A stretch of DNA of 64,000 bases, taken from the NCBI GenBank assembly GCA_021464415.1, contig CM038468.1, forward strand, positions 3,844,001 through 3,908,000, in the 5' to 3' direction. The DNA is from Lonicera japonica. Lineage: Eukaryota; Streptophyta; Magnoliopsida; Dipsacales; Caprifoliaceae. Positions 43,070 through 54,590 of the stretch are shown here, one piece after another. The notes beneath the pieces were generated by a model, which was not told the DNA's origin, made no database searches, and saw only the letters and a list, made by a program, of their open reading frames with translations. Both the position numbers and the translations under genes were made by a program. Every line of letters begins with the position of its first letter. Positions within the stretch are counted from its first letter, which is position 1.

Positions 43070-46000
43070 TTGACTCATTCTTTTTTCGATTTTGAAGCTT
43101 ATTCTCCCATTAAGAAGGAGATAAGTGAGGCAGTTTCTGATCTCAATTCCAGTAAAGATGCTAGAGAGCCCGAAGCAGAGCAGGCTATGTGGACTGAAAA
43201 TTTTAAAGAACTCCCCTTGAGTAATTCTTTAGTCAACCCTTCTGCGTTCGAAGCTCATAAATTGGAACATAATCCCCTACCGTGGGAGCTAAAGTACGCC
43301 TTTTTAGGAGAATTTGATAGTTATCCTGATATAGTCTCAAGCAAGTTAAATTTCACTCAAGAGTATAAGCTCTTAAAGGTTCTTATGCTACACAAATGTA
43401 CATTAAGATGGACCATAGCTGATCTCAAAGGTATAAGCCCCGATATGTGTACTCATTATACCTAGAAGAAGATGCTAAGCCCTCTTGACAGATGCAGATA
43501 AAGTTAAATCCCAATATGAAAGAAGTAATCCGCGAAGAAGTTCTTAAACTCTTAAATGTTGGTATCATTTACCCTATCTCTGATAGCAAATGGGTCAGTC
43601 CTACTCAGGTTGTGCTTAAGAAATCTTGTATAACTGTTGTTCCTAATGCTGAAGGTAAGCTAGTTCCCACACGTGTTACCACTGGATGGCGCATGCGTAT
43701 TGATTATCGTAAGCTTAATTCTATAAACCGAAAATATCATTTTCTACTCCTATTTCTTTATTAGACTTTGGAGAAAGTGGCTGGTGATTCTTTCGATTAC
43801 TTTCTAGATGATTATAGTGGTTACAATCAAATAGAGATCGCTCCCGAAGATCAGAAAAAAACAACTTTCACTTGTCTTTTTGGTACCTTTGCTTACAAGT
43901 GAATGCCCTTTGTCTTGTGCAATGCACCATCAATGTTTCAAAGGTGCATGATGAGTATCTTTAGTGATATGGTGGAAAAGTTTTTCGAAGTTTTCACAGA
44001 TGATTTGTCTTTATTTGGTGATTCTTTTAAGAATTGTCTGCAGAACCTGGATAAAGTATTGATTCATTGCAAAGACAATAATCTTATTTTGAATTGGAAA
44101 AAAATGCCATTTCATGGTTACTCAAGGAATTGTTTTAGGTCATATTGTCTCAGCTAAAGGAATCCAAGTGGATAAAGCTAAAATTAACCTCATTGCTAAT
44201 TTGCCAGTTCCTAAAACTATCAAAGAGGTTCGATCATTTCTAAGCCATGTCGGTTTCTATAGGAGGTTTATCAAAGACTTCATTTTTATCTTTCGACCTC
44301 TATGTAACCTGCTTATTAAGGATGCTCCATTTGAATGGACTTTAGCGTGTCAAGAAGCTTTCGACAAGCTCAAGGAAATGCTCACAACTGCACCCATTGT
44401 GCAATCGCCTGATTGAAGCTTACCGTTTGAGCTTATGTGCTACGCTAGTGATTATGCCATTGGAGTTATCCTAGGTCAAAGAAAGGACAAGAAGCCCCAT
44501 GTAATTTACTATGCTATTCGGACTTTAAATGATGCTTAATTGAACTATTCTATGGCTGAAAAAGAGTTGTTAGCAATTGTTTTCGCTTTAGATAAGTTTC
44601 AATCTTACCTTATTAGATCACCAATTGTCTGCTTTATTGATCACTCAACAATTAAGTATCTTCTTACAAAGAAATATGCAAAAGCAAGATTAATTAGGTG
44701 GATCCTATTACTCCAAGAATTTGACTTGATAATCAAAGATAAGAAAGAAATAGATAATGTGGTAGATGGTCACTTATCTAAGCTCATTAGCGAAGTTTGA
44801 GACACGGACGATTTACCTATTTAAGAAAGTTTTTCAGATGAACAACTAATGGTTGTTCGTAGTTCGCCATGGTACACCACATGAAAGATTCCTGATTGGC
44901 CTCGTCAAGGACGAAATCGATTCTTTACTCTAGTGAAGAATTACTATTTCTATGAGCCGTACTTGTACAAGTATTGTCCTGATCAGTTATTCCAAAGATG
45001 TGTCCCAGCAGAGGAAGCTAAATCCATCGTGTATGCTTGTTATGAAGTAGCATGCGGGGCCAGTTTTTTATCTGCAAAACAGCTGACAAAATTCTTTAAT
45101 GTGGTTTCTATTGGCCTACTATTTTCAAGAATGTAAAAAATCACCGTAAAATGTGCACCCATTGTCAAATGTTAGGTACCAATTCAAGAAGGAACATGAT
45201 GCCTCTAACTAATATCATGACAGTTGAAATTTTTAAGTGTTGGGGTATAGATTTCATGAAGCCATTTTCGCCTTCGTTTGGGCACCAATACATTCTTGTC
45301 GCTATCGAATACGTGTCTAAATGGGTTGAAGCCATTCCACTAGAAAAATAATCATTTCACGGTCATTACATTCCTTAAACAAAATATCCTTTCTAGGTTT
45401 GGCACGCCAAAAGTGATATTAAGTTATCAAGGCAGTCACTTTTGTAACAAACTGTTCGAAAAATTGATGCGGCATTATGAAGTGAATCACCAGTCTCTTT
45501 GGCGTATCACCCACTTAAAAATGGGCAAGCTGAATTAGCCAACAGAGAGATAAAGAAAATTCTCGAGAAAATAGTGATTGTTAATCAAAGAGATTGGTCT
45601 ATTTGTTAAACAGATGCTTTATTGGCATATCAGACTGCCTACAAGACAAATTTGAATATGTCCCCTTACCATTTGGTTTATGGTAAGGCATATCATCTCC
45701 CTCTAGAGATTGAACATAAGGCATTTTGGACTATCAAAGCTATAAACTTTGATCTTCGAAAGAGTGGTAAAGAGAGGAGCTTACAGTTGAATGAACTTGA
45801 AGAGTTACGCCATGATGCACATGATAATTCCAAAATTTTCAAGGAAAAGACGAAGCATTGCCACAATCAGAAAGTCCTCAGAAAGAATTTCGAGCCTGGA
45901 CAGAAAGTTTTACTTTATGATTTAAGGCTCCATTTATTTCCTAGAAAACTTCGATCAAGATGGATTGGTCCATTCAAAATTCATACAGTCTTTCCTTAGA

Positions 46001-46130
46001 GAGCAATAAAATTGGAGAATCCAAAAGATGGCAATATGTTTAAAGTCAATGGGCAACAATTAAAGCCATTCTTGGAGAAAATTGATGACAGTGAAGAGAG
46101 CATTGCGTTGGGGGAACCCAACTATGATGC
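43070..46130 (+). pseudogene. Athila-lineage pol (RT, RNase H, integrase), decayed
   Basis: 43070-43465 is the pre-RT part (LPWELKYAFLGEF, TIADLKGISP). 43492-44157 is RT: YPISDSKWVSPTQVV, TGWRMRIDYRKLN, LCNAPSMFQRCMMSIFSDMV and FTDDLSLFG with the catalytic DD kept. 44320-44800 is RNase H (YSMAEKELLAIVFALDKFQS, RLIRWILLLQEFDLII). 44933-45999 is integrase: THCQ of the zinc finger near 45154, GIDFMKP, then SYQGSHF where SDxGSHF is expected, so a catalytic Asp is Tyr. [20 protein letters not shown] keeps the Glu. The frame shifts at least five times. Gag and protease are absent, so the element is 5'-truncated. Confidence 0.9.
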
Positions 46131-46139
46131 TACTGGATG

Positions 46140-46560
46140 ATCGAGAAGAAATTGTCGCACTCTATATAATTTGTATATTTATGTATACAATATTGTATAT
46201 TCGTTTTCCATTATGTACATTTAATTGTTTCATAGCGTTTTCACAAATTCAAGAAAAAATCATCTTTTTTTTAATTATTTTTGGCTTTTTAGAGTATCGC
46301 CTGGTCACAAAAAGTTAAATTTTAAATATCAAGTAAGGCATTTAGAATATCTACTTTTTTAAAAAAAATTGCTTGATATTATTTTTAGTGGCCTTGGGGA
46401 GAGTTTTCAATTAAAACATAAAATCTTTTCTTTTCTTTTCTTCTCCCTACCGAGCACCCCTCCCCCTTTTTCTTTTCATCTTCTTCCTTTTTCCTTTCTT
46501 CTTCCTCCATTCTCTTTTCTCCATTTTCATTTCTTTCTTCCATTAAAGCACCACCAAGCT
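46140..46560 (+). other. Post-pol spacer with polypyrimidine tract
   Basis: 46140-46430 is AT-rich with no frame of note. 46431-46540 is about 110 bases of almost pure C/T (CTTTTCTTCTCCCTACC, TTTTTCTTTTCATC and similar). Such a tract before a downstream ORF could serve as a splice acceptor region for a spliced RNA; this is inference. The Glu/Lys-rich frame on the opposite strand is only its reverse complement. Confidence 0.5.
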
Positions 46561-47815
46561 TTATTTCTCGATATTTTTGTGATGCTTCCACACACACAAT
46601 CACTCAAGCCAACTCAGGTTACGCCCTCAATCCCAAGTGGAGTCGAAGGAGGTTTTAGATCCCTTGGAGGAAAGGCCCGTAGACGGTGACCCACTTCTCT
46701 ACTGCATTATTCTAGCGTACCATGGTTAGTACATTGCGTTGAGGGTCACCTGTAAGGTCAACGCCACATTGTGTAGTGAGTTCGTGGCGAGTCTGATATT
46801 CGAGGGTCCCCACTACTACGCTGCATTTGTTCTAGGGATTCGTATTGTCCTTACTCCATAGTTCATTTCTGAGCTTACAGGTGTTGTGCTGGCATGGTGC
46901 CCAACTTTGAATGCCCGTACTTATTATGGGCTTCGGGTATGCCTACACCCATAGAGGTCGCTTCCACTCTCTACGGTACACCCACAGAGTGGGATGGCTC
47001 TATGTACCTTCTCTGAGATTGATTAGCGCCTCGATATCTGGATTGCATCTGGTGTCGATCTGTTGTGACTTCCCTACAAGCCAGAAAACGAAGATTTATA
47101 TATGGACCGCTCGTATCTTCTACGCGATAGTCAGCGGCAAGAGCGTAGATTTGTGTTGGTGTTTGATTGAGGCTATTGTAGCGGAGATGGAGGATATTAA
47201 AAAGTTTATTTTATGTGGAGTTCTCATCACCCGTCTTTGCACTTATAGAGGTATACGGAGGGTGGCAAATGATGAGATGATGTTTCCTAGAGTCCCGATT
47301 GGTGCTACTTCTGCCATGAGATGGAGAGCGCAGAAGAGGTGCCGGGCAAGACTGCGCAAGGGCCGATTGGCGAGGACATTGAGGAGGAGGACGCTTTTGA
47401 AACTTATTACTGATCTGCCACCACCATCAACTGGTACATCTTAGGCTGGCCCATCTCAAACTTATGGAGGCGGCGAGGCCCTGACTATGGACAGCCTGAT
47501 CCACATAATCAAACGTATGCTCAAAGGGAAGGAAGAACTCCGAATTCAGTTTCAGAGGTGCGTAGAGATAGAGGATGACAGCCACAGAGCTATGAGGAGC
47601 TAGTACACGAAGCTGTCAACCGCGGTCAACCACATTGACCATTCTGTCTCTTGTATGGATAGATCCTTAGCCAAGCTTTTAGCTAGGACACTAGGAGCTC
47701 ACTATGCTGATGAGCCCGAGGGTTCTGAGGAGAGTAGCAAAGGTGAGTCAGATGGTGATGGAGGAGACTACCAAGAGATAGCTGATGACTCTACTGGCCC
47801 ATCGACCAGTTAGGC
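46561..47815 (+). pseudogene. Athila extra (env-position) ORF with Transposase_32-like domain
   Basis: The frame at 46911-47444 encodes IFYAIVSGKSVDLCWCLIEA, IVAEMEDIKKFILCGVLITR and LCTYRGI, which matches the plant Transposase_32-type domain found downstream of pol in Athila-like elements. After a shift at about 47450, 47486-47812 gives a coiled region (SLIHIIKRMLKGKEELRIQF) with one stop, and an acidic end (EPEGSEESSKGESDGDGGD). The upstream part (46580-46910) is broken. The role of this ORF in such elements is unsettled; it sits where env lies in retroviruses. Confidence 0.6.
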
Positions 47816-47922
47816 TAGGGATTAGAATTTTTTATGCCTCATATTTAGATCTCGTAGTTCTAGGTTTTTCTTGGTAAGGAGTTGTTTGCATTTTATGTAC
47901 TTCACTTTGAACTTATTTGCAA

Positions 47923-48282
47923 GGGTAATTAACGAAAATAACCCCTAAAGTTTGACCTGGTTCCCTCTCATGTCCCTAAAGTTCAATTTTCGGTTGAAAC
48001 ATCCTTAAAGTTTTTAATTATCCCTCACTTGTCCAAAACTCGATGCCCTTTAAAAACATAGATGAAAACGCGTGTGATTTTCACGGGCCACTCTTTTAAG
48101 GGTTATTTACGAATGCCTCAACCGAAACTAGAAATTTTAAGGATGCTTCAATCAAAATTATGAATTTTAAAGATGCATAAACCGAAATTAGAAACTTTAA
48201 GGATACTTCAACCGAAAATTGAACTTTAAGAACGAGTAAGGGATTTTGGTCAAACTTTAGGAGTCATTTTTTCCAATTGCCC
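47923..48282. mobile_element. MITE with long inverted ends and 9-bp duplication (MULE-type)
   Basis: The left end GGGTAATTAACGAAAATAAC is matched by the right end in inverse, and the similarity runs about 90 bases inward (shared CCTAAAGTTTGACC and AAGTTCAATTTTCGGTTGAA). Both flanks are TATTTGCAA (47914-47922 and 48283-48291). A 9-bp duplication with long inverted ends is the mark of Mutator-like elements. At 360 bp with no ORF it is non-autonomous. The centre repeats TTAAGGATGCxTCAAxCxxAAAT-like motifs. Confidence 0.9.
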
Positions 48283-48453
48283 TATTTGCAATATATATAT
48301 ATATATCTGTTCTATTTAAATGAAATGTGATGCTTCTGTTGTTGTTTGTTTAATCTTTAGAATTATCTGCTTACCTATATTTTATTTGTACTAATTGTTT
48401 ATCTAGATCCATTCTGTGAAGCTATATAGATACATATCCCGCACTTAACATCA

Positions 48454-49083
48454 ATGTCGTCTAATTATTCCTCTCCCGCACATAAAACATCATCTCAAGA
48501 TAGAAGTCTGGATGATTTGCCTATGTTAGGGCCATATACAGATACCCTTAACCATGGTAATTTGAACATTTCACTGGTCTTGAATTCATTTGAGAGCCCG
48601 GTGGGTGGTAATCAGTTTACTTGTGATCCATTGGCATTTCAAGAGTAGCTGCTTGATGATGATGTTCAGTATAAGGTGGATGAGAATAATTACATTGACA
48701 TCGATGTTAAGATATATGAGAATATTGAATTAGGTGAAGAAGCTGCAAGTGTATAGGAGTCAAGTCCATCTACATCAGTTGCTACTGATGATCGATCTGA
48801 TTATGATCCTACTGAGCCATCAGATTGGGTGCCTGATAAATCTATAAAGGAAGCTAATCAATCTAAATAGGAGTCCGATCCTTCTATGGTTAAAGAGTGT
48901 GAATCTGGAGATAAGTCTGACCCATCCATGATAGAGGAACATGATGAGAAATCTGATCAGTTTGAGAAGGAGCAATCTTATTCATTTGAGGATTCTGATT
49001 CGGAAAGCAGTAACGATGAGTCTGACAGGAGAGTTTTAGCAGTTCATACTGGTGGTCTGATTCATCTGATGAAGATCAAATGA
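48454..49083 (+). pseudogene. Acidic ORF relic in the Athila 3' region
   Basis: One frame runs from ATG 48454 to 49083 with three in-frame stops, which would make about 210 residues. It is rich in Asp, Glu and Ser (SDQFEKEQSYSFEDSDSESS) with repeats of SDPS and ESGDKSD. No domain is recognised. It lies downstream of the Transposase_32-like ORF on the same strand, so it is either part of the same extra region or a captured host sequence. Because all three stops are point-like, the frame was probably once whole. Confidence 0.45.
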
Positions 49084-49178
49084 TGCCATACAAGAAATCG
49101 AATAGAGTATTTTTCCAACTAGAAGATACCATTGATGTAGAGACTCCGTATTACTTACATCCACAAGATTAGAGGTAT

Positions 49179-49388
49179 GTGCGGGATGAGATATTCTTGT
49201 TCAGTTATTCAAAGTTAGACATTGAGTCTCACAGAAGGAGGATGGTGAGTAGAATGGTCCGTTTGGCGTTTTATGAGGGCGAGCTAAGGATCAGAAAACC
49301 AACATTATGGGTTATCAACATGCATGATAAAGGCAGGATAAATTTGATTGGACCTTTCGAGATCTGGGCTATCACAGTCTTCCTCTAG
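49179..49388 (+). pseudogene. Short frame before Athila 3' end
   Basis: About 70 residues with WVINMHDKGRINLIGPFEIW, in a different frame from the acidic ORF. DKGRINLIGPFEI is vaguely like the tail of Athila integrase/pol products, but I cannot assign it. Shown because the codon pattern and neighbour order suggest a relic. Confidence 0.3.
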
Positions 49389-50694
49389 CTTAGCCACGGC
49401 TACGATAGGCGAAATCGAAAATAAGCAAGGTAAGTAGGTAAGTAGTTTAGGATTTTTCTGTTTTTCTATTTTTATTTTTAATTTTTGTTTGTTTTTAGTT
49501 TTTGTATATTTGTTATTGCTAATATACAAATTTTAAAGAGATTAGGTCGCTCTAAGGTATATCTTCCCTCTTATTCATTTATTTCAATCCCTCGCATCCA
49601 TACTTTTGTGCTTATTTTGTAACATTGGTGACAATGTTGGATTTTAGTTGGGAGAGGGAGACATGTGGTCAATTTTTTTTCAAAAAGTCTGTATGCTAGT
49701 AACATAGGTTAGTCATTTTGCACTATTTTTGCTTTCAAAAAAAAAGTAAATAATGAAATGTACACATTGGAAAATGAAAATGCAAGAATGATGATATTTA
49801 TAGAAAATGCAAATTAAATGTTGTATGTAATAGAATGAGAATGTAAGTATCAAAGTAAATGAAAGAGTTGAAAAGCCTCTGAGCATTACAAAAACAAGCA
49901 AACGAGTCTTTTGAATCCTCAGTTAACCCGTTCGTTTCGTAGCCACTACCCCCAGCTCCATTACAACATAATAAAGTCCTACTTGATCCTTAGTGACTTA
50001 GTTTCGAGATTTAGATGACGAGAAAGTATATAAAAGTATTCTCGCCTTTTTAAAACTTGAATATCTTTCCTAAAGACTCTTGTTCTTTGACTTTAGCGTC
50101 TTTTTATTTAAACATGTGTGAGGCATTTGATTTTGATTACAAGTATTCCATTTAGCCCATATGTAGAGAGATACATCTAATTCTGAGCCATTCATTTGTT
50201 ATGTGTATGCCCGGTAATAGTTTGAGTCAAAGCTTAGCATGAATAGAGTATGGATCTATGATTGGTTTTGAAAGTTAAAAGTCAATGCATTTGCCCACGC
50301 ACGCACATTTATGATTTATCTTTATACTACATCTTATTTTGAATGCATTAAAATTGTTATTTCTCTTATAGATCTCTTGCTAATGTATCACTAAGTCAGT
50401 TTAAGTCTTTGTTGAGCCATTTGAGAAAGAATCTATTTATGATAAGCGATTTTAGGACGAGACTTAAACTGCAATCAAAAATTTTGTGGGTATATTCATT
50501 GAAGACCCTCACAAGACATAACTCTGCCTACTAGGGGAGACCTAAGAGTTTAAAGACTTATTGCATGCAATTAATGCAACTGTTTAGTTTAGGATTGCAT
50601 TTTTTCTTTTTTTCTTTTTTGTGTTTGTTTTTAAAGATATCTGTTATTCTAGCACCTAATTGCTAGGGACTAGCAATACGTTAGTTGGAGAAAG
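49389..50694 (+). other. Athila 3' untranslated zone
   Basis: AT-rich with no coding frame. GTTGGGAGAGGGAGACATGTGG near 49650 looks like a polypurine stretch. CTAGGGACTAGCAATACGTTAGTTGGAG at 50672-50694 matches the CTAGGGACTAGCAA...GTTTGGGG motif seen just before Athila 3' LTRs, and the LTR is taken to start after it. Confidence 0.55.
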
Positions 50695-51143
50695 TGATTG
50701 AGCTCAAAAATTGTATTTCTAGTTTCTTCAACAAGGCTCAATTAGTTTATAGTTACTACCTAAAATCGAAAATTGCATATAAATTTAATTTAAGCGTGAA
50801 AATAAGGGATTGCATTGTATTTCCGTGTTACTAAATCATTTTGCAGGCCTAAAGTGGTTAAGCAACTGAGGTTGAATGCAAGAAAGAAAGTTAAATACAA
50901 AAAAGTACAAGAATAAGGTCCGAAAAAGAAATCAATATCCATTTCGAGACCCGAGTTAAGAAAAACTACGCAAACTACCACCAAAGCACTAGTAAGAAGA
51001 GAATAAGCAAGTCCCCAAGCATGAATGAAGTGAATTCAAGTGTTCAAGACTAATTCCAAGAGGAAAAAAAAAAAACTCAATTGAATCGATTCTTGAAGTT
51101 TTTGAAAAAAATCAAAAACTGTCGTAAGAAGCCCGAAGTTATA

Positions 51144-54100
51144 TGTGACACCCTAAATCTCGTTCCGAGATTTAACCCTCCGAGACCCGGTTAATCATGG
51201 ATGCCGTGCGCTACGGTGGATTTAAAATATAAAAATCACAACCATTAAAAGTCTTTTTATTAGATAAAACTTGATCCGTTTAAAAAACCCGTTTTATAAA
51301 ATTTCGACATGAAAAATTCGTTTGAAAAATAATCCGCCCTGTAAAATTTGAAACCATTCTCATACGAATGAAAATTCCAATCACAAAACCTCTAATGAGG
51401 TCCCAATCCAAGTTAAAATACTATACACCATTTTCAATAATTACACATATAATCAACTTTAAATTTAATTATATAAACGATATTTGAAACTAATAAAAGA
51501 CAAGTCGTTTACGGACGACTATAAATGTTAAGGATAATCAGAGATCCTAGACTTCATAATCGTGCCATCCCCCAAGATGTACCTGCAAAACTTGTTTGAA
51601 AAACGGGAGTGAGCCAAATACAAGCTCAGTGGAAACTATATAGGTTGTAGATAAAAAAATATATGTTGTGGAAAGAATGCATGTGAGGTGTAGTAATGAA
51701 ACTAATTTCATTTTTGTAATAAAAATCATATTACGACATGCTTGCCAATGCTTTCCCATCCCCGAAATATCATAAGATATACGTTTAATTGAAAATACAA
51801 TTGAAAGCTAGTTAATAACATAAAATAGTTATAAAACTCATACGTACGGTGAAAGAAGTATCGTTCAGAAACAAATAGCTTTTAGTAAGAAAAATATGTA
51901 TATATAAGAATCCGTTGGCTAGTTTATACAGCGTAGCATTATAATCATATCATCTAAAAAAAATCACACTCTCGGCGATCATCTCAAAAACTCGTAACTA
52001 GCCAAGCGTTCTACGAGGTCTACATTTCGTGGCCTTTCACCCAAGCGGCAGTAGGGCCTCCTGTTCGGTTCCGTGCACGGTTTTGAATCTTTCACCCAAT
52101 GGCATTCAGTCTCAACTTACAACCCCAACATTTAGAGACCAAACCTGGGACCTACCATAGACTAGTACAACTATGTATGTGTACAAATCAAATCACTCAA
52201 GTAACAAGCCCACAGGCAAGAAATTGTACCTGATAATTAATAATGAGGTTCATCTCTAACCTATCAACTAACCAATAAGAATAGAAGTAATGAAAAGCTA
52301 TCTTTATTTCAAACATATACTTAATACACTCGTATAAAGTTCATACTTATCACTTACGAAAGTATGAAATATCAAAAATTCACATACTTGGTTCAAAAAT
52401 ACATTCAATATGTATATACATCTAGAATACAGGTCCATACGTATATATATACATTTAATCGTGTCCCTCCAGGACTAATCATAAATCACGTAGCCACTAA
52501 GGCTATACGCAACAAGAAAATTATCAAATGATAAAATATGGTGCCAACACATCAAAACTTATCTCATGTGCACATATATATAGTTTGAGTGTATATATAT
52601 ATACAGTCCCCTTCCTATGTGCATTACTATTTACGCACTGTCCGTACGCATTGGGCCATTTGGCACGCTTCCCGATGGAATTTTTTGATGAAATTTGGTG
52701 GGGATGTTCTTCATCGTGTGTAGAACATCTCCACCAAATTTTATCAAAAAATTCAACCGGGAAGTGGGTTAACTACATGATTGAAAAATATTGGATTTTA
52801 TATATCTATTTCTGGACCAATATTTTTCAATCATGTAGTTAACCCACTTCCCGGTTGAATTTTTTGATGAAATTTGGTGGAGATGTTCTACACACGATGA
52901 AGAACATCCCCACCAAATTTCATCAAAAAATTCAACCGGGAAGTGGGTTAACTACATGATTGAAAAATATTGGTCCAGAAATAGATATATAAAATCCAAT
53001 ATTTTTCAATCATGTAGTTAACCCACTTCCTAGTTGAATTTTTTGATAAAATTTGGTGGAGATGTTCTACACACGATGAAGAACATCCCCACCAAATTTC
53101 ATCAAAAAATTCCATCGGGAAGCGTGCCAAATGGCCCAATGCGTACGGACAGTGCGTGAATAGTAATGCGCATAGGAAGGGGACTGTGTATATATATATT
53201 TATATGCAGTAGACCAAATGATGGTATTATTGTTGTACTTAAACTAACTTCGCCAAGTCCGTTAACTATCGACCTGGTTAAGAATGTTATCTGTATGAAA
53301 AGTTTCATACATTTACATCACATGAGCTCCAAGCTACGTATAACATAAATATATTACAAGCTCTAAGTTCAATACAAACTTTTCATATGATTAATGTACT
53401 TAATTTACTCAAAATAAACTTAGAAATCTGCCCAGCATAGTTACGGACTGCCAAGTATTTAGTAAATCTCATAAATACGAGGATGATGGTCAAAGTACAA
53501 CAACTATACCGCAAACACAAGTAATTATACCAAAACTATACTTTTAACACTATATATATAACCTCATATATATATATATATGTACATATATCAAAGTTAC
53601 TACTCACTATCGTACTCGCATAAAAGAGTCGTATGCGAACCATGCTTAAAACTCACGTGTAATTGGGGCTTTTGGTATAAAAGTCATAATCTAGTTATAA
53701 GTGATACAAATCAACCAAATAATCAGAACAAAGTAGCCCGAATCCCCATGAACATAAAATTTTTGAAATTGTGTACAAAACTCCAAGTTTGAGTTGATTC
53801 AAAGCAATTTATGCGTAATATCTTAAAAAGAAGTTTGTATACTAGTATTCCCACCTATTGAGGGTTAATCCCTCGAAGAATCGTGACAAAATCGAGCCGG
53901 GCTGAGCAAACAGCGAGCTTCCCCCAATCCCCCTTCCAATCGTGCCTTAACAATGGAGGTGGTGGTGAGGAAGATGATGAATAGTAGGTGGGGAAAGTGT
54001 GATGAAGAAGCTTGGTTCCTTACCTTAAATCTCCCACAAATATCTCAATTTTCCACTCTTATCTCTTTCTAGGAACTCTCGGGAGGTAGAGGTGAAATGA

Positions 54101-54590
54101 GGAAGAAATAAGAAATAACGTATATATAACTGCTGCTCTCATTTACGGATTACTGTTCACGCGAATGGGACTTGCATCGCTGAACTTTGAATGTCCATAA
54201 CTTCTTACTCAGAAGTCCGATTGAAGTAATATTTATGTCCACAAAAAGCTTATTCGAAACTCTACAACTTCTTAGAAGGAATCTATTCCAAATTTCTGAC
54301 GGATTATTCCCAAAAATGCGTCGAAGTCAGCGCGTTAATGTTACTAAATGAACATATGTTAGTGATTCGCCTATTTCGCGTTCAGTTTCAACCTAGTAGG
54401 GGCCTGAATTTGCCTTTGGCCAAACCATGAAAGTTGTAGATTGTTTAAAATACTAGACTCTTACGTGAACGAAAACTCAATTTGGAACTTTAAAATAACT
54501 ATTATATTAGTTTTTTTATAATCTTTTGAGGCTAGAACTTCACAGTAATCAGCATTCAATTCAAGTCTCAGTTACGTTCCGGGTAAACCG
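51144..54590 (-). repeat. LTR B, minus-strand Tekay-like LTR inside Athila LTR
   Basis: The left edge TGTGACACCCTAAATCTCG is the inverse of an LTR end, and the inverted end boxes follow (GAGACCCGGTTAATCATGG, GCCGTGCGCTACGGTGG). The shared box GGGAGTGAGCCAAATACAAG lies near 51605 and GGCCTTTCACCCA ... CCGTGCACGG near 52030-52082. 54180-54310 carries the CATAACTTCTTACTCAGAAG box. The right edge is not resolved (expected near 54550-54595), so no target duplication can be given. No internal region is attached. It contains the foldback element at 52604-53186. Confidence 0.7.
52604..53186. mobile_element. Foldback (hairpin) element, 583 bp
   Basis: The ends CAGTCCCCTTCCTATG and CATAGGAAGGGGACTG are inverse copies, and the inverse match continues through the whole unit to its centre near 52895. 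A second level exists: a hairpin with arms GAATTTTTTGAT-AAATTTGG and CCAAATTT-ATCAAAAAATTC occurs three times, separated by two inverted copies of AACCGGGAAGTGGGTTAACT. Flanks are TATATATA and TGTATATA, compatible with an 8-bp (hAT-like) duplication but unproven in this TA-rich context. It encodes no protein; the equal ORFs on both strands reflect the palindrome. Confidence 0.85.

Noticed and set aside
46385..46603. Glu/Lys-rich frame on the minus strand.
   Set aside because: It is the complement of the polypyrimidine tract, so the charge pattern follows from base composition.
52528..53139. Nearly identical ORFs on opposite strands.
   Set aside because: They are a by-product of the foldback element's inverted repeat and not two genes.
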